From the NCBI GenBank assembly GCA_951640165.1, contig OX621253.1, forward strand, positions 15,580,001 to 15,644,000: 64,000 bases of DNA. Direction: 5' to 3'. Both the position numbers and the translations under genes were made by a program. Position 1 is the stretch's first letter; each line of letters begins with the position of its first letter. Source of the stretch: Pseudoips prasinana. Its lineage: Eukaryota > Arthropoda > Insecta > Lepidoptera > Nolidae. The notes under the pieces were generated by a model. The model did no database searches. It was given only the letters and a program-made list of their open reading frames with translations, and was not told the origin of the DNA. Of this stretch, positions 31,072 through 41,500 are shown in pieces.

Positions 31072-31911
31072 CAATTTCAGCAAATGATTTTAAGTTTCTC
31101 ATGGGTCTTGTTATTAACTAATACTTTAGTTATTGTATTAATAAACACAACTTATGACTTATACTGATGGATTCAAGCGTTACTTTGCGGGAATCTGTGA
31201 CAATTATATTATACAATTTCAGCAAATGATTTTAAGTTTCTCATGGGTCTTGTTACTAACTAATACTTTAGTTACTGTACTAATAAACACAACTTATGAC
31301 TTATACTGATGGATTCAAGCGTTACTTTGCGGGAATCTGTGACAATTATATTATACAATTTCAGCAAATGATTTTAAGTTTCTCATGGGTCTTGTTACTA
31401 ACTAAGACTTTAGTTACTGTACTAATAAACACTACTTATGACTTATACTGATGGATTCAAGCGTTACTTTGCGGGAATCTGTGACAATTATATTATACAA
31501 TTTCAGCAAATGATTTTAAGTTTCTCATGGGTCTTATTACTAACTAATACTTAAGTTACTGTATTAATAAACACTACTTATGACTTATACTGATGGATTC
31601 AAGCGTTACTTTGCGGGATTCTGTGACAATTATATTATACAATTTCAGCAAATGATTTTAAGTTTCTCATGGGTCTTGTTACTAACTAATACTTTAGTTA
31701 CTGTATTAATAAACACTACTTATGACTTATACTGATGGATTCAAGCGTTACTTTGCGGGAATCTGTGCCAATTATATTATACAATTTCAGCAAATGATTT
31801 TAAGTTTCTCATGGGTCTTGTTACTAACTAATACTTTAGTTACTGTACTAATAAACACTACTTAAGTGATGGATTCTAGCGTTGCTTTGCGGTAATCTGT
31901 GACAATTAATA
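31072..31911 (+). repeat. 142-bp tandem array, 6 units (array 2)
   Basis: Unit starts (CAATTTCAGCAAATG) at 31072, 31214, 31356, 31498, 31640 and 31782. The last unit is shortened exactly as in the other two arrays. Confidence 0.95.
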
Positions 31912-32219
31912 CACAAAATAATTATATAATGTTAAATCCGCTAATTGTCATTTAAATCAAGCCGAGATGCAGAAACCGCCCTCATGCTCATGTAAGAAGG
32001 ATAATATATACAAGCAAATTTCATGCGTCAGTATGATACCCAACACGTGTTTCAAGCCTCCACGGACCATTCTTATTTTGTTGAAAACTACGTTCAACCA
32101 TATTTTCATAGACAACCTGTTAAATGATTTCGTTTCCGGTAAAGTATTCAAAACTGATTACATTTTGTCTCAAGACAACGCCCGCATAATGGTATTAAAT
32201 CCCTGTGTCTCGGGGTACT
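31912..32219 (+). repeat. Array-flanking repeat sequence
   Basis: Same as 19561-19859 and 35884-36189. An 88-codon ORF on plus and a 64-codon ORF on minus recur in both near-identical sub-copies only because the DNA is duplicated. Confidence 0.7.
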
Positions 32220-32362
32220 TTACAAACATATAATTAAACGTAAAGTAAAACGTATACAAATTACGTCCAGACACATAACAACTATCTATGGGTCACACAA
32301 AAAGCGGGAATCAGACCCGGTACACAAAGTAGCCAGGCAATTGTCTTAAACGCTGCGCCACA
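32220..32362 (-). mobile_element. S3 tRNA-derived SINE
   Basis: Inverse B box GGGAATCAGACCCGG and inverse head ACGCTGCGCCACAACG at the right edge. Confidence 0.6.
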
Positions 32363-32652
32363 ACGTTATGTGAAAACTTCATACTATGAACATTTGGTTT
32401 CTTACCGTGAACGGTTCACACAAATTACCACAAGACCCTATATAAGAGCACAGTACCGATTATATGACACCCTACTATATCGCCGGGTCTCCTATCAGAT
32501 GTGGGTCACCATATCAGTTAATATAAGCATTTCTGAATATTAATCCCGAAGAATTAACTGCCATTATATTTTAAATAATGTAGACATCCGATTTTGAAAT
32601 GTGTTTTTTTAAGACAACGCCCGCAGTACGGAATCTAATCCATGTATCGAGG
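32363..32652. other. Spacer and sub-duplication junction
   Basis: Contains the single-copy form of the 190-bp block (AACATTTGGTTTC and following) and the junction at 32588. Confidence 0.6.
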
Positions 32653-32915
32653 GGAGGCGCTCATAGCTAGATGGTCTCACCGGTCCGTAAGCGATCGCCG
32701 AGGTTAAGCAACTAGGCACGCGGTCAGTCCATGGATGGGTGACCGCCAAAAGTGGTTTCATTTCTGAGCGTCTCCGTGCTTCGAAAGGCACGTTAAGCTG
32801 CCGGTCCCGGTTGTAGTCATTAGACAACAGTCGTTAAGCCATGTCAGAGGCCTACTGGGCGGCTTGAGCAACTCTGACACTAGGGTTACCACTACCCATA
32901 CGATAAGCAAGCAAG
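32653..32915 (+). mobile_element. 5S-rRNA-derived SINE (sub-copy 2)
   Basis: Same head, body and AAGC tail as sub-copy 1, with ATCGAGG on both sides (32646-32652 and 32916-32922). Confidence 0.8.
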
Positions 32916-33000
32916 CATCGAGGGGTACTTTACAAACATATAATAGACGGACACAAATTACATCCAGACTCAGAACAGCTATTTATGCATCGCACAAATA

Positions 33001-34288
33001 ATAGGTCTTTACCTATGAAATTGCCGTTTTGTATGAAAAAATTTAAACGAATTTTTTTCATGAAATTTTTTATTTGTATTAATCGAAGTAATCACCCATG
33101 CAATCAATGCATCTTTGCCATCGCAGTGGCAGTTTATTGATGCCCTTCTTAAAGAAATCAGCTGGACGGGAGGCAACAAATTCTTCAAAGGCATTTTGTA
33201 CTGCCTCTCGGGTATTGAATTTTTTTCCCGCCAAGAAGTTATCCAAATTCTGGAAAACGTAGTAGTCTGTAGGCGCAAGGTCTGGTGAGTAGGGCGGATG
33301 ACGGAGAGCTTCCAACCCCAGTTCTTGCAACTTGGAGACCGTCTGCTGTGCAGTATGAGGTCGCGCGTTGTCGTGCAGGAGCAGCGGAGACGAGCGATTG
33401 ACCAATGCTGGTTGGAGATGCGCCAGCTTCTCCATCATTGTGCTCAGTTCTTCACAGTACACATCTGCAGTAATGCTCACCCCGTTTGGTAAGAAGCTGT
33501 GATGAATCACACCGGCGCTAGACCACCAAACAGTAACCATCACTTTTCTAGGGGTAAGTTTTCGTTTAGGGCATTGTTTAGGTGCTGAACCAGGATCCAA
33601 CCAACTTGCTGAGCGCTTGCGGTTATCAAACAGAATCCATTTTTCATCGCAGGTAACAATGCGGTTCAAAATTCCTTCATTTGTGTGTCTGTTGAGCAGT
33701 GCAAGGCACGTCTCGACGCGTACTTCGCGCTGGCGATCATTGAGTTCGTGGGGCACCCATTTGTCAAGCTTTTTTACCTTGCCAATTTGACGCAAATGGA
33801 CCAATATTGTTTTGACGCTAACGTCGAAAGCTGCTGCTAATTCAGCCGTAGATTGTGTATCATCAGCTTCCACAACCGCCTTTAATTCGTCATTGTCGAC
33901 CAAAGTCTTCGGACGACCGCGAGGTTCATTTTTCAGGTCGAAATTTCCAGAACGGAAGCGAGCAAACCAATAACAGGTGGTGCGTTGGTTTGTAGTGTTA
34001 GCTCCGTAAACGTCGTTGATGTTGCGTGCCGCTTGTGCCGCGTTGCTGCCACGACGGTACTCATATTCCATAATTACTCGAATTTTTAACGTATCCATGA
34101 TGACGAAAAAGATTGAAATGCGATGAAAATGTAACACTAATCAATAAAGAAATGACTACTTTTGGAAAAAAGAATCCATGTTTTTAAAATAAAATTAATT
34201 TGAAATTAGAATTCTTAGCCAAACAAAAATTATTTTGATTTGAAATGGCCAGTACTGCAGAACGGCAATTTCATAGGTAAAGACCTAA
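33001..34288 (-). mobile_element. Complete mariner element
   Basis: Inverted terminal repeats of about 27 bp start TAGGTCTTTACCTATGAAAT on both ends. TA flanks the element (32999-33000, 34289-34290) inside a short TA run. Unit 1 has the uninterrupted site CGCACAAATATATATATTA near 18025-18045. The length (about 1.29 kb) is typical of mariner. It is inserted in an S3 SINE. Confidence 0.93.
33079..34137 (-). CDS. mariner-family transposase (DD34D)
   Basis: This is a 352-codon ORF. Met14 (MDTLKIRVIMEYEYRRG) is the more likely start and gives about 339 residues, close to Mos1-type proteins. Residues about 20-120 form the N-terminal HTH region (NAAQAARNINDVYG, CYWFARFRSGNFDL, STAELAAAFDVS). WVPHEL at 127-132 is the mariner linker hallmark. 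The triad is D164 (TCDEKW), D256 (LHDNARPHTA) and D291 (YSPDLAPTDYYVF), with 34 residues between the last two. The usual TGDEKW reads TCDEKW here, an unusual Gly-to-Cys change beside the first aspartate. No frameshift or stop is seen, so the transposase may still be functional. It catalyses excision and integration at TA. Confidence 0.95.
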   Translation of the reverse strand: MLHFHRISIFFVIMDTLKIRVIMEYEYRRGSNAAQAARNINDVYGANTTNQRTTCYWFARFRSGNFDLKNEPRGRPKTLVDNDELKAVVEADDTQSTAELAAAFDVSVKTILVHLRQIGKVKKLDKWVPHELNDRQREVRVETCLALLNRHTNEGILNRIVTCDEKWILFDNRKRSASWLDPGSAPKQCPKRKLTPRKVMVTVWWSSAGVIHHSFLPNGVSITADVYCEELSTMMEKLAHLQPALVNRSSPLLLHDNARPHTAQQTVSKLQELGLEALRHPPYSPDLAPTDYYVFQNLDNFLAGKKFNTREAVQNAFEEFVASRPADFFKKGINKLPLRWQRCIDCMGDYFD

Positions 34289-34304
34289 TATATATTATTA
34301 AATA

Positions 34305-34382
34305 TTATCCGGCGAGGGACTCGAACCCGCGTCACGAAGCGGCGAGGCGACTGTCTAAGCCGACGCGCCACACGTGCAGTCA
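34305..34382 (-). repeat. S3 SINE head interrupted by the mariner
   Basis: The inverse B box GGGACTCGAACCCGCG and the inverse head GCCGACGCGCCACACGTGCA. The body lies on the other side of the mariner at 32916-32998. Confidence 0.7.
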
Positions 34383-35043
34383 ATTTAACAAATGTAACCG
34401 TCGTGAAATTTCCATTTTATTAAAATCTAAAGCAGCTTTCTGCGCTCACCCAAGAACGCACAAATTAACAATGTGCAACGTATCATATTCTAGTAGTAAA
34501 TCTAATCACAATACCAAAAATATTTTACCAGTTGAATAATATGAGATCCAACAACATTAGTTTTACGCGCATAAGGTATTTTGTTGTAATCATTACTATC
34601 TAAATTATTATAATTACATGAATACCTTTATCAACAATAGTTTATTTGTAATGATACCAGTGCGTACCGTTTCTATACTTGTGTACACAACTACCCTATC
34701 TCTGTTACTCCATACTCCAATCCCTGCATAGGTTGCCTGGAAGAGATCACATTTAGTCATAATGCCGCCAATTGTACATTTTTTAAATGTAACTATGTCA
34801 GTGTATTCTTGTATCATATAATGTTTTAGTGTACAATAAAGAGGAATCTTATCTTTAACAACAATATGGTAAGCAATATTTAATTTACGAAACAATACAA
34901 AAATAGGATGTACCGTTCTGAGAGATTTCATGTAACCCTTTGGATGTTTGGCTTTTAGGTCTTTGACTGTGTACAGTTGGTTAGTTAAAGGTCTAAAAGC
35001 TACTTGGCCAATTAAAACCATTACCACCGTCGATACGACCACA
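34383..35043. other. Spacer shared with 18127-19005
   Basis: AT-rich sequence with the intact AACAACAATATGG site and the imperfect hairpin TGGCTTTTAGGTCTTTGAC at about 34948-34966. Confidence 0.6.
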
Positions 35044-35883
35044 CAATTTCAGCAAATGATTTTAAGTTTCTCATGGGTCTTGTTATTAACTAATACTTTA
35101 GTTATTGTATTAATAAACACAAATTATGACTTATACTGATGGATTCAAGCGTTACTTTGCGGGAATCTGTGACAATTATATTATACAATTTCAGCAAATG
35201 ATTTTAAGTTTCTCATGGGTCTTGTTACTAACTAATACTTTAGTTACTGTACTAATAAACACAACTTATGACTTATACTGATGGATTCAAGCGTTACTTT
35301 GCGGGAATCTGTGACAATTATATTATACAATTTCAGCAAATGATTTTAAGTTTCTCATGGGTCTTGTTACTAACTAAGACTTTAGTTACTGTACTAATAA
35401 ACACTACTTATGACTTATACTGATGGATTCAAGCGTTACTTTGCGGGAATCTGTGACAATTATATTATACAATTTCAGCAAATGATTTTAAGTTTCTCAT
35501 GGGTCTTATTACTAACTAATACTTAAGTTACTGTATTAATAAACACTACTTATGACTTATACTGATGGATTCAAGCGTTACTTTGCGGGATTCTGTGACA
35601 ATTATATTATACAATTTCAGCAAATGATTTTAAGTTTCTCATGGGTCTTGTTACTAACTAATACTTTAGTTACTGTATTAATAAACACTACTTATGACTT
35701 ATACTGATGGATTCAAGCGTTACTTTGCGGGAATCTGTGCCAATTATATTATACAATTTCAGCAAATGATTTTAAGTTTCTCATGGGTCTTGTTACTAAC
35801 TAATACTTTAGTTACTGTACTAATAAACACTACTTAAGTGATGGATTCTAGCGTTGCTTTGCGGTAATCTGTGACAATTAATA
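35044..35883 (+). repeat. 142-bp tandem array, 6 units (array 3)
   Basis: Unit starts at 35044, 35186, 35328, 35470, 35612 and 35754. Unit-specific variants (for example ACTAAGACTTTAG in unit 3 and TAATACTTAAG in unit 4) occur in the same units as in array 2. Confidence 0.95.
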
Positions 35884-36189
35884 CACAAAATAATTATATA
35901 ATGTTAAATCCGCTAATTGTCATTTAAATCAAGCCGAGATGCAGAAACCGCCCTCATGCTCATGTAAGAAGGATAATATATACAAGCAAATTTCATGCGT
36001 CAGTATGATACCCAACACGTGTTTCAAGCCTCCACGGACCATTCTTATTTTGTTGAAAACTACGTTCAACCATATTTTCATAGACAACCTGTTAAATGAT
36101 TTTGTTTCCGGTAAAGTATTCAAAACTGATTACATTTTGTCTCAAGACAACGCCCGCATAATGGTATTAAATCCCTGTGTCTCGGGGTA
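35884..36189 (+). repeat. Array-flanking repeat sequence
   Basis: Same as 31912-32219, with rare single-base changes (TTTCGTTTCC versus TTTTGTTTCC). Confidence 0.7.
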
Positions 36190-36335
36190 CTTTACAAACA
36201 TATAATTAAACGTAAAGTAAAACGTATACAAATTACGTCCAGACACATAACAACTATCTATGGGTCACACAAAAAGCGGGAATCAGACCCGGTACACAAA
36301 GTAGCCAGGCAATTGTCTTAAACGCTGCGCCACAA
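36190..36335 (-). mobile_element. S3 tRNA-derived SINE
   Basis: As at 32220-32362. Confidence 0.6.
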
Positions 36336-37107
36336 CGTTATGTGAAAACTTCATACTATGAACATTTGGTTTCTTACCGTGAACGGTTCACACAAATTAC
36401 CACAAGACCCTATATAAGAGCACAGTACCGATTATATGACACCCTACTATATCGCCGGGTCTCCTATCAGATGTGGGTCACCATATCAGTTAATATAAGC
36501 ATTTCTGAATATTAATCCCGAAGAATTAACTGCCATTATATTTTAAATAATGTAGACATATCTATACACGCGGCAATTTTAATTCTAATAAAAACTGGCC
36601 AAGTTAAATCTAACCTACTTTAAGATCTCACTTTTTTTTTTAAATTATAGCAATTGTTATAGGTATATAATAAAGCAAAGAAATAGAGTTTAATTCTTGT
36701 TCATGATGTAATTTTTCTTTTCTATAAATATTCATTTAGATTTCGCATTGAACTTGGCACTCATTTAGATCTCCATTCTTTTTGCGGCGAAGCCCACGGC
36801 CTAGCATAATTTTTGTATTGAACTTGGCTCTCCTTTTTTACATTTATGTTTTAGTGGGATTAGACTATACGGAAGCACCAGAGCTACATCACATTAGCCG
36901 TATGACCATTTATATCGTCCGATCCTAAATTCCTTACGCCCGATAAACCATAGAGAAGCTGCGATAAGACCGCAACTACCTCATTTGTACACCGCCGAGC
37001 AAAACCTTTACACTCTCCCTCATACTAATAGGTTTGTCCCCTGACATAGGCACAATAAATACAGATTGGGCCCATGTCTGGGGCACGAAGTGATAACTAA
37101 TAATAAT
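36336..37107. other. Unit spacer shared with 20016-20957
   Basis: No gene; conserved between units. Confidence 0.5.
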
Positions 37108-37495
37108 AATGTCCTCCTAGCCGAATTTCGGCCACGGTGGCCAGTCTCAACAGAGATTAGCCATCTGCGCGGGACATATTATAGTGCTCAAGTGTGTGCG
37201 CAAACACAGGAGCACTCTCATGATCCGATGGGACGCCTAGCGACACGACCGGAAAGAGGTCAGGTACAGGACCGACGGCTTTACGTGCTCTCCGAGGCAC
37301 GGGGGTATAATATCGCCAACTCCCAGACTTGGGGCTGATGCTGAGAATTTTTTATTTTTACAGAAAATTCCCAAAATCACTTTCGGCTCGACCCGGGATT
37401 TGAACCCAGGATCTCGTTCTCTGCGGGGAACATGCTACCGCTAGCCACTACTATTACTAGTTACTACTATGCCTCGTTAGTCTAGACTAACTAGG
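37108..37495 (-). mobile_element. S1 SINE (inverted) with altered head
   Basis: As at 20958-21332. After the inverse A box (CTACCGCTAG) there is an extra stretch CCACTACTATTACTAG before GCCTCGTTAGTCTAGACT, so the first part of the tRNA head is rearranged. Confidence 0.75.
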
Positions 37496-37599
37496 CAGAA
37501 TATAACTAATAGGTAGAGTAGCATCAGTCCTCTTCGCTTCAAAGTATCTTAAATACTTCGGCGGTAAGGGCCGTACAACAAATTCCTACCAGACATAAT

Positions 37600-37862
37600 T
37601 GAATAACATACTTATATATTTCCCACATCCATCTATACATATAATAAAATTGTAGGAAAGTCAAAACTGTACATTGAACATTTTTTAAAAAGGATACTTG
37701 GGGCGTGATCTACAATCGATATCGAAGCCAAAAGTTTAGTTTTTTTAATTTTTGTCAGTTTGGCTGTATGTATGTCCGGGCTAAACTCAAAAAGTGCTGC
37801 ATGGATTTACATCAAATTTTGAATGAATATTAATTAGTAAGAGGTCTGGTCAACATGCTACA
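37600..37862. repeat. Helitron-like / dispersed repeat
   Basis: As at 21333-21711. Here it continues past GTCAAC into ATGCTACATATTATCACGCT, the natural continuation of this repeat as I remember it. In unit 1 the text jumps to an S2 SINE instead. Confidence 0.5.
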
Positions 37863-38110
37863 TATTATCACGCTATCACCTGCGGGGGAATGGCTGCGCT
37901 AATTTATTAAATTTAACGCTAATATCTATAAAATTCTCGTAATACGGTTGTAACCAAACTCCTCCAAAACGGCTTAATTGATTTTTAGTATGTAAGTACA
38001 TATACAGAAAATAGGTCGCAAATTATTTTTATACCCCTAAGGAAAACGAAGCCGGTCTCCTATCTTTCTCTCGCAATAAGCTTTTTTCACTACCTACACA
38101 GTTTTCGGGC
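37863..38110. repeat. Continuation of dispersed repeats
   Basis: AACCAAACTCCTCCAAAACG and GGCTTAATTGATTTTTAGTA resemble a common lepidopteran non-autonomous repeat. No ends were resolved. Confidence 0.35.
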
Positions 38111-38208
38111 AATATTATTGTTTGTACAGACGCCAGCACATCCAGCTACCGCAATCTGTCAAGATTGCGGTAGCTGGATGTGCTGGCGTCTGTACAAACA
38201 ATAATATT
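38111..38208. repeat. Perfect palindrome, 47-bp arms and 4-bp loop
   Basis: The arms are 38111-38157 and 38162-38208, with loop GTCA. The outer 13 bp of each arm (AATATTATTGTTT and inverse) lie outside the GTACAGACGCC element ends, so the flank itself is inverted and duplicated. The inner part is the terminal repeat of that element without its interior. Confidence 0.95.
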
Positions 38209-38224
38209 AGGTAATATAGATCAA

Positions 38225-38342
38225 TAAAAGAAATTTGACAATTTCTTTTATTTATTTTCAACTTTATCACAAAAGCATAAGGTTCACATTCAATTGGGGA
38301 AATTTGACAGATTGGGGTAGCTGGATGTGCTGGCGTCTGTAC
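38225..38342. mobile_element. GTACAGACGCC-family element, left end missing
   Basis: The interior words AAGCATAAGGTTCACATTC and AATTGGGGAAATTTGACAG lead to the right terminus GATGTGCTGGCGTCTGTAC at 38342. The left terminus is replaced by an AAAGAAATTTGACAATTTCTTT hairpin. Confidence 0.65.
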
Positions 38343-38363
38343 ATCAATCGTAGCAGTGACGCT

Positions 38364-38460
38364 TATACTTAGTATGTTACTTTCTAATTGAAAGTTAAGT
38401 ACATTCTCATAGTAAATTTATCATCAATGTGCAGAATAAAGTACAATGAAATAAAAAATA
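38364..38460 (+). repeat. 97-bp direct repeat, left copy
   Basis: TACTTAGTATGTTACTTTCT, AAGTTAAGTACATTCTCATA and AATAAAGTACAATGAAATAA are repeated at about 41811-41907 on the far side of the LINE. Confidence 0.8.
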
Positions 38461-38467
38461 ATATATA

Positions 38468-38533
38468 ACGCCAGCACATCCAGCTACCGCAATCTTGACA
38501 GATTGGGGTAGCTGGATGTGCTGGCGTCTGTAC
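38468..38533. mobile_element. GTACAGACGCC-family short hairpin
   Basis: ACGCCAGCACATCCAGCTAC and its inverse are nearly adjacent, followed, as after 38342, by ATCAATCGTAGCAGTGACGC. Confidence 0.7.
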
Positions 38534-38561
38534 ATCAATCGTAGCAGTGACGCTAATACTT

Positions 38562-41500
38562 AGTATCAATCAATCAATCAGCCTATCGCAGTCCACTGCT
38601 GGACATAAGCCTCTCCTAACACGCGCCATTGCACACGGTCCTCCGCCTTCCGCATCCAGTCTGTCCCAGCGACCCTTTTGAGGTCGTCGGTCCACCTAGC
38701 TGGGGGCCGTCCCACCTTACGCTTACCAAGTCGCGGTCTCCACTCTAGAACACGTTTGCTCCATCGGCCGTCGGTCCTTCTGCAGATGTGACCAGCCCAT
38801 TGCCACTTTAGCTTGCTAAGTCTGCGAGCTATGTCGGTAACTTTGGTTCTTTGTCGGATTACTTCGTTACGAATTTTATCCTTCAAAGAGACGCCGAGCA
38901 TAGCCCGCTCCATAGCTCGCTGTGCGACTTTCAATTTATGGACTAGTCCCACTGTGAGTGTCCACGTCTCAGCACCGTAGGTCATAACAGGTAGGACGCA
39001 TTGGTTGTAGACTTTAGACTTCAGACATTGCGGTAAAGGCGAGGAGAAGACATGGCGTAGTTTGCCAAATGCTGCCCAACCCAACTGGATCCTGCGGTTG
39101 ATTTCTTTCTCGAAGTTGTTTCTACCCAATTGGACAACTTGTCCAAGGTAGACATACTCCCGAACAACTTCGAGCATCGAACCATCGACGTAGATTGGTC
39201 CCGGCGTGACATGTTCATTGAACATGATCTTGGTTTTATCCAAGTTCATGCCGAGACCGACACCTCGAGAGGCTCCATTTAGGCTTTGCAGCATTTCGCT
39301 TAACTGTTCCAGTGACTCTGCAACGATGACGATATCATCGGCGAACCGAAGGTGTGAGATGTATTCGCCGTTGATGTTAATGCCCCGTCCAGTCCAGTCC
39401 AGCGTCTTGAAGACGTCTTCGAGCGCGTTGGTGAAGAGCTTAGGGGATATTACATCCCCCTGTCTCACCCCTCGACGCAGCTCGATCGGGCTGGTCTTTT
39501 GGTCCTGGACCTGGACGGTCATTGTGGCGGTATCATACAGACATCTCAGCACCTCGATATAGCGCCAATCGATGCGACATCGCTGCAGAGCATCCAAAAC
39601 CGCCCAGGTTTCGATGGAGTCGAAGGCTTTCTCGTAGTCCACGAAGGCCATACACAGCGGCTGATTGTACTCTTCAGTCTTCTGTACAATCTGCCGAACA
39701 GTATGGATGTGGTCTACGGTGCTGTAGCCTTTTCGAAACCCGGCTTGTTCCGGAGGCTGGAACTCGTCAAGTCTTCTGGCGAGGCGGTTTGTGAGTACTC
39801 TCGAGAACAACTTGTAAACGTGGCTCAGCAGTGAGATGGGTCTGTAGTTCTTCAGCAAGGTTTTGTCACCTTTTTTGAAGAACAGAACCACCGCACTCCC
39901 GCTCCACGCTTGAGGTGTTAAGCCCTGGTGAATGACGGCATTAAAGAGACTCGCTAGCTCTTTCAGGATTGGAATCCCACCTGCCTTCAGGAGCTCAGTG
40001 GTGATTCCGTCATCACCTGGCGACTTGTTGTTCTTAAGCTGCTCGAGAGCCACTCTGACCTCGTCCTGGTTGACATCAGGGATGTCTTCCGTGTAATGGC
40101 GTGTGAGTGGGGCTCTGTGGTCGTCAGCGCTGGGCCTCGTGGGTTTAGTCGTCCGTGATGCGTACAGGTCTTTGTAGAAACTCTCAATTTCCTCGAGTAT
40201 CTCGAACTTGGAGGTCACGGTTTTGCCATCCGCAGTTTTAAGTTTCGTCAGATGAGATCTACCTAGCTGGCGAGCAAAAAAAACTTTGGTGCCTCTGTTC
40301 TGTTCAATCGCAGCCGCGATGGCGCGGGTGTTGGAACATCGGAGGTCACGTCGCACCAGCTTCCGGATCTTCCGGTTGAGGTTTCTCCCATCCAGCGAAT
40401 ACGCCTGCGTGGATGACATTTCCCGTCTCTGTCTCATAAGTTCGAGAGTCTCGAGCGAGAGTTTAGACTCTCTGTTACCGCTTTTTCCGGGAAACACCCT
40501 TCGAGACACATCCTGTATCGTTTTGACCACTGTGTCGGTTTTCTCGTCAACATTGCTTTCGGTTTCCAGTAGGTCGAAACGGTTTTGAAGCTCAAGTTGG
40601 AACTTTTCGGACCCTAAAGCTAATTGAGGCGCAGTAGGTCTGAGAGTAGACTTCATCATGCGCCTCCTTTCGGCCCTGAAGTCTATATTTAGAGCGCCTC
40701 GAACAAGTCGGTGATCGCTGCCGGTATTAAACCTGTTGATCACGGAGACGTCTCTAAATATAGACCTCCTGTCAGTCATGATGAAGTCTATCTCGTTCCT
40801 CGTCACAGTGTCGGGGCTTCGCCATGTCCACTTTCTATGAGGCTTCTTCTTAAAGAACGAGTTCATTAAGAAGAGCCTCTGTGACTCCAGAAAGTTGATG
40901 AGCATTTGCCCCCTGTGGTTTCGGCGCCCCACGCCGTGGGATCCGATTACCGTTTCGCCGCGTTCTTGTACTCCCACTTTGGCATTGAAGTCCCCCATAA
41001 CAACGTTGTAGTGAGCCTTGGTGGTACCATGTAATGCCTTGGCTATGTCTTCGTACATGGCTTCGGCTATTTCGTCGCAGTATGTTGAGGTCGGCGCATA
41101 TACCTGTACCACCTTCAGGGTGTACCTGTTGGTGATTTTAATTATGAGGTACGCTACCCGTGTCGACACACTACTGACTTCTACAACGTTGCTAGTGAGA
41201 GCTTTGTTGACTAGGAAACCAACACCGCCCTGAGAAGGCCGATCACCTTCCCGAAAGTAGAACAGGTGGCCTGACTCAAGGGTTATCGTGTCTTCGCCCT
41301 GTCTTCGGACTTCAGATAACCCCAATATGTGCCAGTTTATGCGACCTAGTTCTACCTCGAGTTCGGTGAGGTGTTGGTCCAGCCGTAGAGAGCGTCCATT
41401 ATACGTTGCCAGGGTAAGATGTTTTGGGTAGCCTTTTTCCGTAGCCCGGAGATTCTTCGCACCCCCTGCCCCGCTGTTACCGCGACCGCTACCGTGGCTG

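Larger units (their letters stand above)
30461..32587 (+). repeat. Recent tandem sub-duplication, copy 1
   Basis: It is nearly identical to parts of 32588-36559: only a few single-base differences were seen over about 1.7 kb of array and flank. The junction at 32588 joins TAGACAT to CCGATTTTG with CAT as microhomology. Compared with copy 2 it lacks the stretch from the S3 SINE to TTTTAGTG (about 1.85 kb, including the mariner). Confidence 0.9.
32588..36559 (+). repeat. Recent tandem sub-duplication, copy 2
   Basis: Full-length version of the first part of the unit: 5S-derived SINE, S3 SINE with mariner, spacer, 142-bp array, flank and S3 SINE. Confidence 0.9.

Noticed and set aside
19006..35883. 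Regularly spaced repeats as CRISPR arrays
   Set aside because: The whole 142-bp unit is repeated, with no unique spacers, and the context is a eukaryotic repeat region.
31912..36205. 88-codon and 64-codon ORFs repeated identically as a conserved gene pair
   Set aside because: Their identity follows from the very recent duplication; the older unit-1 copy differs in length and reading.
39021..41233. Plus-strand ORFs across the RTE-like LINE
   Set aside because: They are antisense shadows of the intact minus-strand reverse transcriptase frame.
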